A stretch of 64,000 bases of DNA, from contig NZ_JBFDAE010000012.1 of NCBI RefSeq assembly GCF_040720935.1, positions 62,001-126,000 of the forward strand. Direction: 5' to 3'. A program made the translations under genes and the position numbers. Source of the stretch: Jejuia sp040720935 (GTDB lineage: Bacteria; Bacteroidota; Bacteroidia; Flavobacteriales; Flavobacteriaceae). The notes beneath the pieces were generated by a model. The model was not told the origin of the DNA. It was given only the letters and a program-made list of their open reading frames with translations, and searched no databases. Shown here piece after piece: positions 53,373 to 62,912 of this stretch (positions are counted from its first letter, which is position 1; every line of letters starts with the position of its first letter).

Positions 53373-53717
53373 ATGCCAAGATCAGTAAATTCTGTTGCCA
53401 AAAGAGCCAGAAGAAAAAAGGTGCTTAAACAAGCAAAAGGCTACTTTGGAAGACGTAAAAACGTTTGGACGGTAGCAAAAAATGCGGTTGACAAAGCGAT
53501 GCAATATTCGTACAGAGACCGTAGAAACAAGAAAAGAACATTTCGTGCTTTATGGATTACGCGTATTAACGCTGGAGCCAGAGAACATGGATTATCTTAT
53601 TCTCAATTTATGGGGAAATTAAAAGCTAATAATATCGAATTAAACCGTAAGGTTTTAGCAGATTTAGCTATGAACAACCCAGCGGCTTTTAAAGCTGTAG
53701 TTGATAAAGTAAAATAA
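53373..53717 (+). CDS. rplT: 50S ribosomal protein bL20
   Basis: The 114-residue protein begins MPRSVNSVAKRARRKKVLKQ and has the bL20 core AKGYFGRRKNVWTVAKNAV and RRNKKRTFRALWITRINAGA. bL20 binds 23S rRNA early in 50S assembly and represses its own operon in several bacteria. It ends the thrS-infC-rpmI-rplT operon and is followed by a terminator. Confidence 0.97.
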   Translation: MPRSVNSVAKRARRKKVLKQAKGYFGRRKNVWTVAKNAVDKAMQYSYRDRRNKKRTFRALWITRINAGAREHGLSYSQFMGKLKANNIELNRKVLADLAMNNPAAFKAVVDKVK

Positions 53718-53760
53718 GGCGCTTAGCCTATTGTAAAACATATTATTCGCTTAATTAAAA

Positions 53761-53790
53761 GATCCGATTCGAAAGAGTCGGATTTTTTGT
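53761..53790 (+). terminator. Rho-independent terminator of the thrS-rplT operon
   Basis: ATCCGATTC and GAGTCGGAT pair (one G-T) around GAAA and are followed by a T-run, about 43 bp after the rplT stop codon. Confidence 0.88.
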
Positions 53791-53834
53791 TTTCAGAAAG
53801 TCGGTTTATATTATTTACAAACCACGAAATTATT

Positions 53835-53842
53835 TATATTTG
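53835..53842 (+). promoter_or_regulatory. -7 promoter box upstream of tRNA-Leu
   Basis: TATATTTG fits the Bacteroidota -7 element. It is about 160 bp before the tRNA, so a long leader would be transcribed; within that leader GTTTAACAG (53870-53878) could pair with CTGTTAATT near 53907. I cannot tell whether a separate small RNA is made. Confidence 0.4.
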
Positions 53843-54000
53843 CCCTCTCAAAAGAAATAGGTTTAACAGATTTTACCTAGAACAAGATTCGAGGTATTTA
53901 CCAAACTGTTAATTTGTGTTAGAATTATGAGCTTTAAATATTCTCAAAAGTTAAGCAATCAAGTGCTACTTTATCAATTTTAGCACACTTCTGAATAAAT

Positions 54001-54086
54001 GCGCACGTGGCGGAATTGGTAGACGCGCTGGCTTGAGGGGCCAGTATCCGTTTTAGGATGTGGAAGTTCGAATCTTCTCGTGCGCA
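54001..54086 (+). tRNA. tRNA-Leu (anticodon GAG)
   Basis: The acceptor arms GCGCACG (54001-54007) and CGTGCGC (54079-54085) pair perfectly, with discriminator A at 54086. The anticodon stem CTGGC/GCCAG encloses TTGAGGG, giving anticodon GAG at 54035-54037. A long variable arm (ATCCGTTTTAGGAT) and the T-arm GTTCGAATC fit a class II leucine tRNA. CCA is not encoded. Confidence 0.96.
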
Positions 54087-54097
54087 CTACCCATAAC

Positions 54098-56341
54098 TTA
54101 TTTGTTTAAAGCTTTTAACTGGTTATAAAAGGTACGGTATTGTGCATTGTTGGGATATAACTCTACAAGTCGTGAACTAAGATTTTCAGCTTTTTCAATG
54201 TTACCTCCTTTTTGATAAATATATGCCAATACATACAACAAACTTTCATTACTTGTATCTATTTTTAAGCCTTTAGCCGCTATCTCTTCAGCCATTTTAA
54301 GGTTATTCATCTTATCATACAATAAACTTAAATTATAATAGAATCTAGTGTTCTCGGGCATAAATTCAATTGCTAAATGCATTTGTTTAATAGCCTCTTC
54401 TACCCTATTTAATTCTGCCAATAATAAAGCATAAGAGTAATAGGTTTGCGCAAAACTCGGTTCTTGTTTTATTATGGTTTTAAAAGCTTCTTCGGCATTT
54501 TTAAAATCACCCGTTTGATAATACAAATTGGCTAAGTTTGTCCTAACCATATTATTATTGTTGTCAATCTCTAAAGATTTTTCATACCACACAATGGCAT
54601 TCTGGGTATCCCCTTTTTTTAAATAATACAACGCCTTCTTTGCTCTTCCTCGAGGAAAATCGGCGGTTACCGCTAGATGAGCATTAAACTCCTTTTCTAC
54701 AATTTTATATGCTTCTTTGTAGGCTTCAGGTATTTGAAACTCATTTAGTGAGGCAATTGCTTGAAACGCCTTAATTCTTACAGAACGTTTTTTATCTTTT
54801 AAAAGCGTTAAAAAATAGTTGGCGTAATCACCTGAATTTACATTGTTTAACACATCGATTGTTGCGCCTCTTACTAAAGGTGATTCATCATTTAAAAAAC
54901 GTAACATGTCATTAATTCTTTCTTCATTCAAATAATTCCCCATTACCCTAATACCAGAGGCCCTCGCTATTTCTGGATAAATAGTGTCTTTAGAGAGTTC
55001 TTTTAGTTGTTCAAAGCCGTGTGGGTCTCCAGTTAGCCCTGGGGCTAATAATTCTGAAAAGTGCTTTGATTTTGGAGTACCATAATTCGTTTTAAAATGC
55101 TCCCAAGCCCACTCATTATCTTTATCGGTGTGGCATTGAATGCAAGCATTTGGCGTGTTATATTTTATGCTTAAATCCGGTCTTGGGATTCTAAAGCTAT
55201 GGTCTCTTCTATAATCATTCCCCATATATATTTTTCCGGTCATATGGCAATTAATACATTTTGAACCTTCAGTATTTTCCGTATGAAAATGATGACTGGG
55301 TTTGTCATACACATTTGTATCATGACATTGCGCACAAAGCTTATTGCCTTCAAATCTTAATTTTAAAGAATGTGGGTTATGGCAATTGGTACATGTCACA
55401 TTATTTTGATACATTTTACTCTGTAAAAAAGAGCCATATACATAAACCTCGTCCAAAATTTGTCCATCTGGATGGTACAGGTTATTTTCAATTAATTGTG
55501 GAAAATAATGATCTAGAAATGTACCTTCGAAATTGTAATATTCTGAAAATTGTTCTCGCCTTGCATGACATCTTGCACATTGATCTACCAAATCTTTAGG
55601 AGCTGTTCCAACGGTCATTTTTAAATCATTAGAAACCTTATAATTAATTCCTTCAAAATTTGCCTTTTCAACATGATCTTTCCCTGGTCCATGGCATGCC
55701 TCACAACTTACATTTATTAAAGCATATTTTGTATTATAACTATGGGACTCTAAATCGTAGTTTTTTCTAACATTTGTGGAGTGGCAGTCAGCACACATAT
55801 TATTCCAATTAAGACCACCTCTAGACCAATGTAACCATTCAGAATGGACAACTTTAAAATCTGGATACAAATCAAACCACTTGTTCTTTTCGGTATCCCA
55901 TGCTGTTCTTAAACATTGAAAATGCCCATCGGGAAACTTTACAATATATTGCTGTAAAGGCGTGATTCCAAAAGAATATTCAATCTTGTAATCGTGATAT
56001 TTCCCATCAGGTCCTTCGGTATTTACATAATAATTGTTTTCCTTTTTATAAAAACGGGATGTCACACCTTGACTCGTAAATTTCACGTTATTAAAGTCTC
56101 CTAATACTGTAGAATCAAGAGCAATTTGCATGGCCTTATCGTGATGTGACCCTTTCCATTCCTTGAACTGTTCTTTATGACAAGATTTACATGCATTATC
56201 TCCTAAAAAATCGTCATCCGGAATCAGACTAGTTGATGTGAAAACAACATCCTTTTCTGGTGCAACATTAACATAATCAGTCTTTTCATTATTACAAGAG
56301 ATAAAAATAAAAACTAAAAAGACAAAGCTAATATTACGCAT
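54098..56341 (-). CDS. Octahaem c-type cytochrome lipoprotein with HEAT-like and TPR repeats
   Basis: The 747-residue protein has a lipoprotein signal (FIFISC, lipid Cys at 16), then eight CxxCH haem motifs between about residues 50 and 400: CKSCH, CADCH, CEACH, CARCH, CTNCH, CAQCH, CINCH and CIQCH. A HEAT-like segment (about 440-560) and TPR repeats (about 570-745, WYEKSLEIDNNNNMVRTNLANL in type) follow. The haem part resembles cytochrome c554-like multihaem proteins. It is probably anchored in the periplasm or at the outer membrane and moves electrons; the donor and acceptor are unknown. The TPR part suggests protein contacts. It is a single minus-strand gene beside tRNA-Leu. Confidence 0.88.
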   Translation of the reverse strand: MRNISFVFLVFIFISCNNEKTDYVNVAPEKDVVFTSTSLIPDDDFLGDNACKSCHKEQFKEWKGSHHDKAMQIALDSTVLGDFNNVKFTSQGVTSRFYKKENNYYVNTEGPDGKYHDYKIEYSFGITPLQQYIVKFPDGHFQCLRTAWDTEKNKWFDLYPDFKVVHSEWLHWSRGGLNWNNMCADCHSTNVRKNYDLESHSYNTKYALINVSCEACHGPGKDHVEKANFEGINYKVSNDLKMTVGTAPKDLVDQCARCHARREQFSEYYNFEGTFLDHYFPQLIENNLYHPDGQILDEVYVYGSFLQSKMYQNNVTCTNCHNPHSLKLRFEGNKLCAQCHDTNVYDKPSHHFHTENTEGSKCINCHMTGKIYMGNDYRRDHSFRIPRPDLSIKYNTPNACIQCHTDKDNEWAWEHFKTNYGTPKSKHFSELLAPGLTGDPHGFEQLKELSKDTIYPEIARASGIRVMGNYLNEERINDMLRFLNDESPLVRGATIDVLNNVNSGDYANYFLTLLKDKKRSVRIKAFQAIASLNEFQIPEAYKEAYKIVEKEFNAHLAVTADFPRGRAKKALYYLKKGDTQNAIVWYEKSLEIDNNNNMVRTNLANLYYQTGDFKNAEEAFKTIIKQEPSFAQTYYSYALLLAELNRVEEAIKQMHLAIEFMPENTRFYYNLSLLYDKMNNLKMAEEIAAKGLKIDTSNESLLYVLAYIYQKGGNIEKAENLSSRLVELYPNNAQYRTFYNQLKALNK

Positions 56342-56545
56342 AAAAAAAATCTAAGGAGAATAAAATTCAGACTCGGGAAACCTTATCAAAAATACAGAAT
56401 ATTAAAAGCATCCGCAACAAACTCAACCTTTTAAAATGAAGCAAATAACTTCTTAATACCCATCTAAAATACGCTAACTTAGATAGTATTACTTCCATTT
56501 TACAAAATTAAATCGCATTTCTACTGGTTTTTCATTTCATATTCG

Positions 56546-56564
56546 TAATTTTGTTTAACAAAAA
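56546..56564 (+). promoter_or_regulatory. Promoter and operator of the carH-like gene
   Basis: The -7 box TAATTTTG (56546-56553) overlaps the palindrome TTTTGTT-T-AACAAAA (56549-56563), which includes the 9-mer TTGTTTAAC. The same 9-mer occurs twice more, in both orientations, at the crtI promoter (57490-57521). Confidence 0.65.
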
Positions 56565-56574
56565 TTCATTTTTA

Positions 56575-57477
56575 ATGAACAACGTTCAGGTCAATTTCAG
56601 TATTAAAGATTTAGAAAACCTAACAGGTATAAAGGCTCATACCATAAGAATATGGGAGAAACGCTATAATTTATTGCAACCCAACAGAAGCGATACTAAC
56701 ATAAGAAACTATAGTTTAAGTAGTTTACAGAAATTGTTAAACATTTCTTTTTTGAATAATAGTGGTTATAAAATTTCCAAAATCGCTAATTTAAGTGAAG
56801 CCGAAATACCCATTAAAGTTCGTGAAATTGCTTCTAGAGAACAAGTTGAAGATCACGCCATCAATGCATTTAAATTGTCGATGCTCAATTTTGATCAGGT
56901 TCTGTTTTACAACACTTATAATAATTTAATAGAAAACAATTCGTTTAGCCACATTTTCTATAACGTATTTTTACCTCTTTTAAACGAAATTGGGCTTCTA
57001 TGGCAAACAAGTACCATAACTCCCGCTCACGAACATTTTTTATCAGTTCATATAAAACAAAAAATTCTTTTAAATATTGAACGACTGCAAAGTTTAGAGC
57101 CAAAACCTGTTACAAAAACTTTTATTTTGTTTTTGCCCGACAACGAAGTACACGACATTGGTTTGTTATTTATTAACTACCAATTGAGAAGCAAAGGCTA
57201 TCATACTATATTTTTAGGTGAAAGCGTACCTATGGATAGCCTTGTTAGTATTTTAGAATTTTTTAATGTAATTACTTTTATATCTTATTTTACAGTTAGT
57301 CCTGAGGTAAAACACATACCAACTTACATTAAAGATTTTAATGAATTATTGTTAGGTAATGATAAAACCAACTTATTACTATTAGGCCCAAAATTTTCCT
57401 GTCTTGAAGAAGACCTACAACTCCCAAAGCAAGTTACCGTATATAATTCCATCGAAAACTTAGTTAAAGATTTGTAA
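56575..57477 (+). CDS. MerR-type B12-dependent regulator (CarH/LitR-like)
   Basis: The 300-residue protein has an N-terminal MerR helix-turn-helix (FSIKDLENLTGIKAHTIRIWEKRY in two pieces, about 7-31) and a C-terminal cobalamin-binding half. The CarH cap motif W-x9-EH is present as LLWQTSTITPAHEHFLS, and EVHDIG is close to the DxHxxG cobalamin motif, with Glu for the first Asp. CarH proteins use adenosylcobalamin to repress carotenoid genes in the dark; this gene lies 46 bp upstream of crtI. The start at ATG 56575 is preferred over TTG 56551, which is inside the promoter. Confidence 0.9.
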   Translation: MNNVQVNFSIKDLENLTGIKAHTIRIWEKRYNLLQPNRSDTNIRNYSLSSLQKLLNISFLNNSGYKISKIANLSEAEIPIKVREIASREQVEDHAINAFKLSMLNFDQVLFYNTYNNLIENNSFSHIFYNVFLPLLNEIGLLWQTSTITPAHEHFLSVHIKQKILLNIERLQSLEPKPVTKTFILFLPDNEVHDIGLLFINYQLRSKGYHTIFLGESVPMDSLVSILEFFNVITFISYFTVSPEVKHIPTYIKDFNELLLGNDKTNLLLLGPKFSCLEEDLQLPKQVTVYNSIENLVKDL

Positions 57478-57489
57478 AAATACCATGTT

Positions 57490-57521
57490 TTGTTTAACTT
57501 TTAATTATATTTGTTAAACAA
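57490..57521 (+). promoter_or_regulatory. Inverted TTGTTTAAC sites around the crtI promoter
   Basis: TTGTTTAAC (57490-57498) and GTTAAACAA (57513-57521) are exact inverted copies with a 14-bp spacer, and the -7 box TATATTTG (57506-57513) lies between and touches the right site. The crtI ATG follows at 57524, so the operator would block this promoter directly. Confidence 0.7.
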
Positions 57522-57523
57522 TT

Positions 57524-58987
57524 ATGGAAAAGTCGGCTTTAATCATAGGTTCTGGGTTCTCATCACTGGCTGCATCTTGCTATTTAGCGCAGGCCGGTTA
57601 TGAGGTTACTGTATTTGAAAAAAATGCCACCATTGGAGGTCGTGCAAGGCAACTAAAAAAAGAAGGCTTCACTTTTGATATTGGTCCTACTTGGTATTGG
57701 ATGCCAGATGTTTTTGAAAAGTTCTTCGGAGATTTCAACAAAAAACCTTCCGATTTTTATACGTTGGAAAAGCTAAGTCCCGCATACAGCGTTTACTTCG
57801 GAAAAGACGATTACATCACTATTGGCGACACTTTAGAGAAAATTAAATCTACATTTGAAACCGAAGAAAAAGGAAGTTCTCTAAAACTTCAAGAATTTAT
57901 AGATGATGCACAAAGCAACTACGATATTGCCATAAAAGATTTGGTTTATAACCCTGGGGTTTCTCCTTTGGAACTCATAACTCCTGCAACTATTAGGAAA
58001 GTAAATCAGTTTTTTGGTACTATTAAAAAAGATGTTAGAAAAGAGTTTAAGAATGATAGATTAGCGAAAATATTAGAATTCCCTGTTTTGTTTTTAGGGG
58101 CTAAACCTAGTGATACACCTTCATTTTATAGTTTTATGAATTATGCCGATTTTGGACTGGGCACTTTTCACCCTAAAAAAGGAATGTATCAAGTTATTCT
58201 CGCGATGGAATCCTTAACTAAAGAATTAGGTGTCACAATTAAAACAAACGCACCAATTGAAAAAATAAATGTTGAAAACGGAATTGCTACCAGTTTAACC
58301 TCCAACGGAAAAGATTATAAAGCAGATGTTATTGTGAGTGGCGCAGATTACCACCATACCGAAACGCTTTTGGACACACCATATAGGCAGTACTCCGAAG
58401 CTTATTGGGATAAAAAAACATTCGCGCCTTCTTCCCTACTTTTCTATGTTGGTTTTGATAAAAAATTGCAAAACGTAAATCATCATACTCTATTTTTTGA
58501 TGTAGATTTTGATATGCATACCGAAGCTATTTATGATGACCCAAAATGGCCAGATAACCCATTATTTTATGCAAGTTTCCCAAGTAAGACTGATGATTCT
58601 TCAGCACCTGAAGGAAAAGAAGCTGGCATTTTTTTAATCCCTCTTGCTCCAGGCATTGAAGACACGCCCGAACTTAGAGCATCTTATTTTAATAAAATCA
58701 TGAATCGATTTGAATCATTAACATCTCAAAACGTTAAAAGCGACATTATCTTTAAGGAATCCTTCTGCTTAAATGATTTTATCAAAGATTATAATTCATA
58801 CAAAGGAAATGCCTATGGAATGGCAAATACATTATTGCAAACTGCATTTTTAAGACCAAAATTGAAAAGTAAAAAAGTAAAGCAACTCTTTTTCACAGGA
58901 CAATTAACAGTTCCGGGACCCGGTGTTCCTCCATCGCTAATTTCCGGAAAATTAGTTTCAGATTTAGTAATAAAACACAACAGTTAA
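57524..58987 (+). CDS. crtI: Phytoene desaturase
   Basis: CrtI (487 residues) desaturates phytoene to lycopene with FAD. The N-terminal dinucleotide fold reads ALIIGSGFSSLAASCYLAQA with GGRARQ near 39-44, and the C-terminal CrtI signature TVPGPGVPPSLISGKL is near 464-479. It is the first of crtI-crtB-crtZ-crtY, 1 bp before crtB. It is preceded by a B12-photoreceptor gene and shares its TTGTTTAAC sites. Confidence 0.96.
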   Translation: MEKSALIIGSGFSSLAASCYLAQAGYEVTVFEKNATIGGRARQLKKEGFTFDIGPTWYWMPDVFEKFFGDFNKKPSDFYTLEKLSPAYSVYFGKDDYITIGDTLEKIKSTFETEEKGSSLKLQEFIDDAQSNYDIAIKDLVYNPGVSPLELITPATIRKVNQFFGTIKKDVRKEFKNDRLAKILEFPVLFLGAKPSDTPSFYSFMNYADFGLGTFHPKKGMYQVILAMESLTKELGVTIKTNAPIEKINVENGIATSLTSNGKDYKADVIVSGADYHHTETLLDTPYRQYSEAYWDKKTFAPSSLLFYVGFDKKLQNVNHHTLFFDVDFDMHTEAIYDDPKWPDNPLFYASFPSKTDDSSAPEGKEAGIFLIPLAPGIEDTPELRASYFNKIMNRFESLTSQNVKSDIIFKESFCLNDFIKDYNSYKGNAYGMANTLLQTAFLRPKLKSKKVKQLFFTGQLTVPGPGVPPSLISGKLVSDLVIKHNS

Positions 58988-58988
58988 T

Positions 58989-59828
58989 ATGAAAGCACTT
59001 TTTGATACCGTTTCTTATAATTGTAGCAAAGTAGTTACCAAAACCTATAGCACATCTTTTTCTTTGGCAACAAAAATGCTATCGAATTCCATAAGAATGC
59101 ATATCTATAATATTTACGGATTCGTGAGATTTGCTGATGAAATTGTGGATTCCTTTCATGATTACAACAAGGAAGAACTTTTTGAAAGCTTTGAGCTAGA
59201 TTTAGAAAAAGCTTTAATTCATAAAATCAGTCTTAACCCTATTCTAAATGCATTTCAACATACCTATCATAAATACGGTATAGACAAAAGCCTGGTGGAC
59301 TCGTTTATGAAAAGTATGCGATTAGACCTTCATAAAACAATGTATTTAACAGAAGAAGAATACAAGGACTACATCTATGGTTCTGCCGATGTTGTTGGCT
59401 TAATGTGCTTAAAAGTTTTTGTTAATGGCGATCAAGAGAAATATGATGAATTAAAAGAAACAGCCATGTCTCTAGGTTCTGCGTTTCAAAAAGTGAATTT
59501 TTTAAGAGATATCAAAGAGGATTTTAATGAATTAAACAGAAGTTATTTCCCAAATGTTGATTTAAATAATTTAGATGAAACTTCAAAACAAAACATTATT
59601 GATGATATTGAAAGTGACTTTGAAAAGGGACTAAGTGGCATTAAAAAATTACCGATAGAAGCTAAATTTGGTGTTTTTATGGCGTATCGCTATTACAGCC
59701 AACTTTTGAAAAAATTGAAGAAAACACCAGCTTTAAAAATAAAAGATGCACGTATTAGAGTTTCTAACCCAAAAAAAATAGAGCTTTTAATGCGTAGTTA
59801 TGTAAAATATCAATTAAATTTAATATAA
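58989..59828 (+). CDS. crtB: Phytoene synthase
   Basis: CrtB (279 residues) joins two geranylgeranyl diphosphate molecules to phytoene. The two aspartate-rich regions are RFADEIVDSFHD near 39-50 and FLRDIKEDFNELNRSYFP near 171-188. It lies between crtI and crtZ with very short spacers, so it is in the same operon. Confidence 0.96.
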   Translation: MKALFDTVSYNCSKVVTKTYSTSFSLATKMLSNSIRMHIYNIYGFVRFADEIVDSFHDYNKEELFESFELDLEKALIHKISLNPILNAFQHTYHKYGIDKSLVDSFMKSMRLDLHKTMYLTEEEYKDYIYGSADVVGLMCLKVFVNGDQEKYDELKETAMSLGSAFQKVNFLRDIKEDFNELNRSYFPNVDLNNLDETSKQNIIDDIESDFEKGLSGIKKLPIEAKFGVFMAYRYYSQLLKKLKKTPALKIKDARIRVSNPKKIELLMRSYVKYQLNLI

Positions 59829-59838
59829 ATTTCACGTG

Positions 59839-60291
59839 ATGCACACTATTTATTGGATACTTATATTTTTAGGCACCTATTGCTTTATGGAGTTTATGGC
59901 GTGGTTTACCCATAAATATATCATGCATGGTGTTTTATGGAGTTTGCACAAAGACCACCATCATAAAGACCATGATAGTTGGTTTGAACGTAATGATGCC
60001 TTTTTCATATTTTATGCTGTAGTAAGTATTGGGTTCTTTTTACTTTGGAAACACACCAGTTTTTGGGCAGGTTTACCTATAGGTCTTGGTATTTTTGCTT
60101 ACGGATTGTCTTATTTTATAGTCCATGATATTTTTATACACCAACGTTTTAAATTGTTTAGAAATGCCAATAATTGGTATGCTCGCGGTGTTAGGCGTGC
60201 TCATAAAATGCACCATAAACATTTAGGAAAAGAGCATGGCGAATGTTTCGGGATGCTATTTGTGCCCTTTAAATATTTTAAAAAACAATAA
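59839..60291 (+). CDS. crtZ: Beta-carotene hydroxylase (CrtZ-type)
   Basis: The 150-residue membrane di-iron hydroxylase has the histidine clusters HKYIMHG, HKDHHHKDH, HDIFIHQR and HKMHHKH, the CrtZ pattern, between three to four membrane helices. It adds hydroxyl groups to beta-carotene, giving zeaxanthin. The start is ATG 59839, with GTG one codon before. It is followed by crtY after 6 bp. Confidence 0.95.
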   Translation: MHTIYWILIFLGTYCFMEFMAWFTHKYIMHGVLWSLHKDHHHKDHDSWFERNDAFFIFYAVVSIGFFLLWKHTSFWAGLPIGLGIFAYGLSYFIVHDIFIHQRFKLFRNANNWYARGVRRAHKMHHKHLGKEHGECFGMLFVPFKYFKKQ

Positions 60292-60297
60292 GGCGGC

Positions 60298-61440
60298 ATG
60301 GCGAGTCGCTCAACTTTTGATTACATCATCATAGGCAATGGTTTGGCGGGTTTACAACTGGCTTTAAAAATGGCTTCTGATGATTTTTTTAGTGATAAAC
60401 ATATCGGATTAATTGATCCTTCTGAAAAAACCACCAACGATAAAACTTGGAGTTTTTGGGAACCCTCGCCTTCACAATGGGATGCTATTGTTTATAAATC
60501 TTGGGATTCGGCTAAAATTCATACTACAGAAAAAACTATTAATCTTAATCTTGCCCCCTTTCATTATAAATCAATTAGAGCAATCGACTTTTACAAATTT
60601 GCTAAAGCAGAATTAAATAAACACGCAAAGATTCATTTTATAATAGATAATGTTGTTTCTATTTCTGAAAGTTCTGAAGTCATTGTAAAAACTAACAAAA
60701 ACTCCTATAAAGCGTCTCATGTATTTGATAGTAGAATTCCCGAAGAATTTTATAACTCCAACAAATGCATACAAATCATTCAGCATTTTAAAGGCATTGT
60801 TATTAAATCTGAAACGGACGTTTTTGATGCCAATACTCTGACCATGATGGATTATCGCTTAAAAGATGGCCAACAAACTACGTTTACATATGTGTTGCCT
60901 TTTTCTAAAAATGAAGCGCTTATTGAGTTTACTTATTTTACGGAAAATAGTGTTGATGAAGACATCTACGATTCATACATTAAAACTTATATTAATGAAT
61001 TTCTGAAAATTGAACGCTACGAAATTTTAGAATCTGAAATTGGGGAAATCCCCATGACAACATTTCCTTTTGATAATTTCAACAGCAAAAACATTACAAA
61101 AATTGGTACTGGTGGCGGTTGGGTCAAGCCTTCAACAGGATACTCTTTTAAACATACTGAAAAGAAAGTTGCAATAATTATTGAAAACCTGAAAGCGAAT
61201 AAAATACCATCATACAAGCTGTTCAAAAGTAGGTTTAGGTTTTATGATAAAGTTTTTTTAAAAGTTTTAAAAGATGAAAACCATAAAGGCGAATGGATTT
61301 TTCAGCAGTTTTATAATAAGAATACTATTGAAACTATGTTTCGTTTTTTAGATGAAGAATCTAGTGTGTTAGAAGAATTTAGAATTATGAAGTCTTTATT
61401 TTCTTGGAGTTTTATCAAGGCATTTTTTAAGACTTTATAG
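60298..61440 (+). CDS. crtY: Lycopene beta-cyclase
   Basis: CrtY (380 residues) cyclises lycopene to beta-carotene. It has the dinucleotide motif YIIIGNGLAGLQLALKM near 9-25, the TWSFWE signature near 55-60 and the family's MDYR segment near 180. It completes a crtI-B-Z-Y set sufficient for zeaxanthin from geranylgeranyl diphosphate. The stop is 5 bp from the convergent glycosyltransferase gene, with no clear terminator between. Confidence 0.93.
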   Translation: MASRSTFDYIIIGNGLAGLQLALKMASDDFFSDKHIGLIDPSEKTTNDKTWSFWEPSPSQWDAIVYKSWDSAKIHTTEKTINLNLAPFHYKSIRAIDFYKFAKAELNKHAKIHFIIDNVVSISESSEVIVKTNKNSYKASHVFDSRIPEEFYNSNKCIQIIQHFKGIVIKSETDVFDANTLTMMDYRLKDGQQTTFTYVLPFSKNEALIEFTYFTENSVDEDIYDSYIKTYINEFLKIERYEILESEIGEIPMTTFPFDNFNSKNITKIGTGGGWVKPSTGYSFKHTEKKVAIIIENLKANKIPSYKLFKSRFRFYDKVFLKVLKDENHKGEWIFQQFYNKNTIETMFRFLDEESSVLEEFRIMKSLFSWSFIKAFFKTL

Positions 61441-61445
61441 CTTAT

Positions 61446-62912
61446 TTAATTTCTTTCATAAAGTAGAATATTACCAAAATTGTTTCGAAGTCTATAATTT
61501 TCTAAAAAATACTGATACATCGAGTTTCCGTAAATTGCTCTAATATTGATATCCTCTTTATAATCTAAAATATACTTAGGAGGTTTTGCCATAATTTCAC
61601 TAAATATCTGCTGACGTTGCTCTTCTCTACTTACAAACATTGAACTGAAATATTTACTAGAAGACACTCTTTCAGAATATAACAATGTTGAAATTAATTT
61701 GTAATCTGCACCAAACAGATATATATAATCTTGTTTGGATGAGTTGTTTTTAATCCATTTTGCGGCAACTTTATGATCTAAATTTTTAGTGTACCACAAT
61801 GATTTACCAACCTTAGCCATTTGTAAATACGGGAAAAAATATACTATCACCAAAATTAAAATTTTTACATCCGAAAGCTGTTTTAAAAAATTAGTTTTCC
61901 CAAATAGCTTATAATTGCTCAATACAATACCAAATAAAATTGATAAGGACGGTAGCATTTGTTTTAGTTGATGTCCATAAAAATTTCCAGATAAAATGGC
62001 TCCAGAAAAATCTAATAAAAACCATAATAAAACTAAAACGTACAATTCTTTTTTAAATAGTTCACGCTTTAGATATACCAATATTAATAGAGGATAAAGC
62101 ATTAAAAATCTTGAACAAAAAAAAGTTTTAAAAAAGCCTTCCATATAATCAGAAAAACCAGTACCGCTAGACCCTGAATTCAATAAAATTAACCATGAAC
62201 CCTCTAAATATTGCAGCAGAGATACGCCACTCATGTAGAGCACTAAGAACCCTGATAAATTTATAAATATTACACCAAAACCAATACGCAAAATATCTCT
62301 TAATTTTGATTTTAAGGAGCTTTTTTTATCAATCAGTACAAAAAGAAAAAAAGCAACTATTGTGGTTATGGCAATCTGCTTAAAAAATAGAGAGCAGCCT
62401 AATAAAGTACCTATCCCGAAAAGAATATACTTAAAATGTTTGGCCATTTTATGCTTTACAAATAGATAAAATGCCAGAATAGAAAAGAAGACCATAAAAG
62501 TTTCGGTGTGTGCCAAAGACCATCCATTCATTAAGAACCAACTCATCATCAAGCCAAAGATGGACATACACAGCATACCGCACAAATGACCGTTCAGTAG
62601 TTTGCCAATTTTATAAAGTAAAAAAGACGACAGCACACTACAAATAGCACCAAATAGCCTTATAAAAAAGATATTCCCATCAAAAAAAAGCTGATTCAGC
62701 TTATACAAAATAAAAATTCCCGGAGGTTTGTTTTCTACCGAATTTACATACGGGACTAAATTGTTTTCGTTCCAAATTCTTCCTATATAACTCCAAAGTA
62801 CCTCATCATATAATATATATGGGTAGAATGAAATAAAAACTAAAACAGCGAATAAAAAGACGCCTATTGCAAAAGGGTTAAAAAGTAAATAGTAAACACT
62901 ATTTTTCTTCAT
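61446..62912 (-). CDS. GT39/ArnT-like membrane glycosyltransferase
   Basis: The 488-residue protein has about 10-11 transmembrane helices and the dolichyl-phosphate-mannose/ArnT-type motif YDEVLWSYIGRIW near 35-47, with the acidic residues in the first periplasmic loop, and NSVENKPPGIFILY near 58-71. The family transfers sugars from polyprenyl-phosphate donors to lipids or proteins at the periplasmic face. The acceptor is unknown. It overlaps the preceding FAD gene by 14 bp, so the two are likely co-expressed in surface glycan synthesis. Confidence 0.85.
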   Translation of the reverse strand: MKKNSVYYLLFNPFAIGVFLFAVLVFISFYPYILYDEVLWSYIGRIWNENNLVPYVNSVENKPPGIFILYKLNQLFFDGNIFFIRLFGAICSVLSSFLLYKIGKLLNGHLCGMLCMSIFGLMMSWFLMNGWSLAHTETFMVFFSILAFYLFVKHKMAKHFKYILFGIGTLLGCSLFFKQIAITTIVAFFLFVLIDKKSSLKSKLRDILRIGFGVIFINLSGFLVLYMSGVSLLQYLEGSWLILLNSGSSGTGFSDYMEGFFKTFFCSRFLMLYPLLILVYLKRELFKKELYVLVLLWFLLDFSGAILSGNFYGHQLKQMLPSLSILFGIVLSNYKLFGKTNFLKQLSDVKILILVIVYFFPYLQMAKVGKSLWYTKNLDHKVAAKWIKNNSSKQDYIYLFGADYKLISTLLYSERVSSSKYFSSMFVSREEQRQQIFSEIMAKPPKYILDYKEDINIRAIYGNSMYQYFLENYRLRNNFGNILLYERN

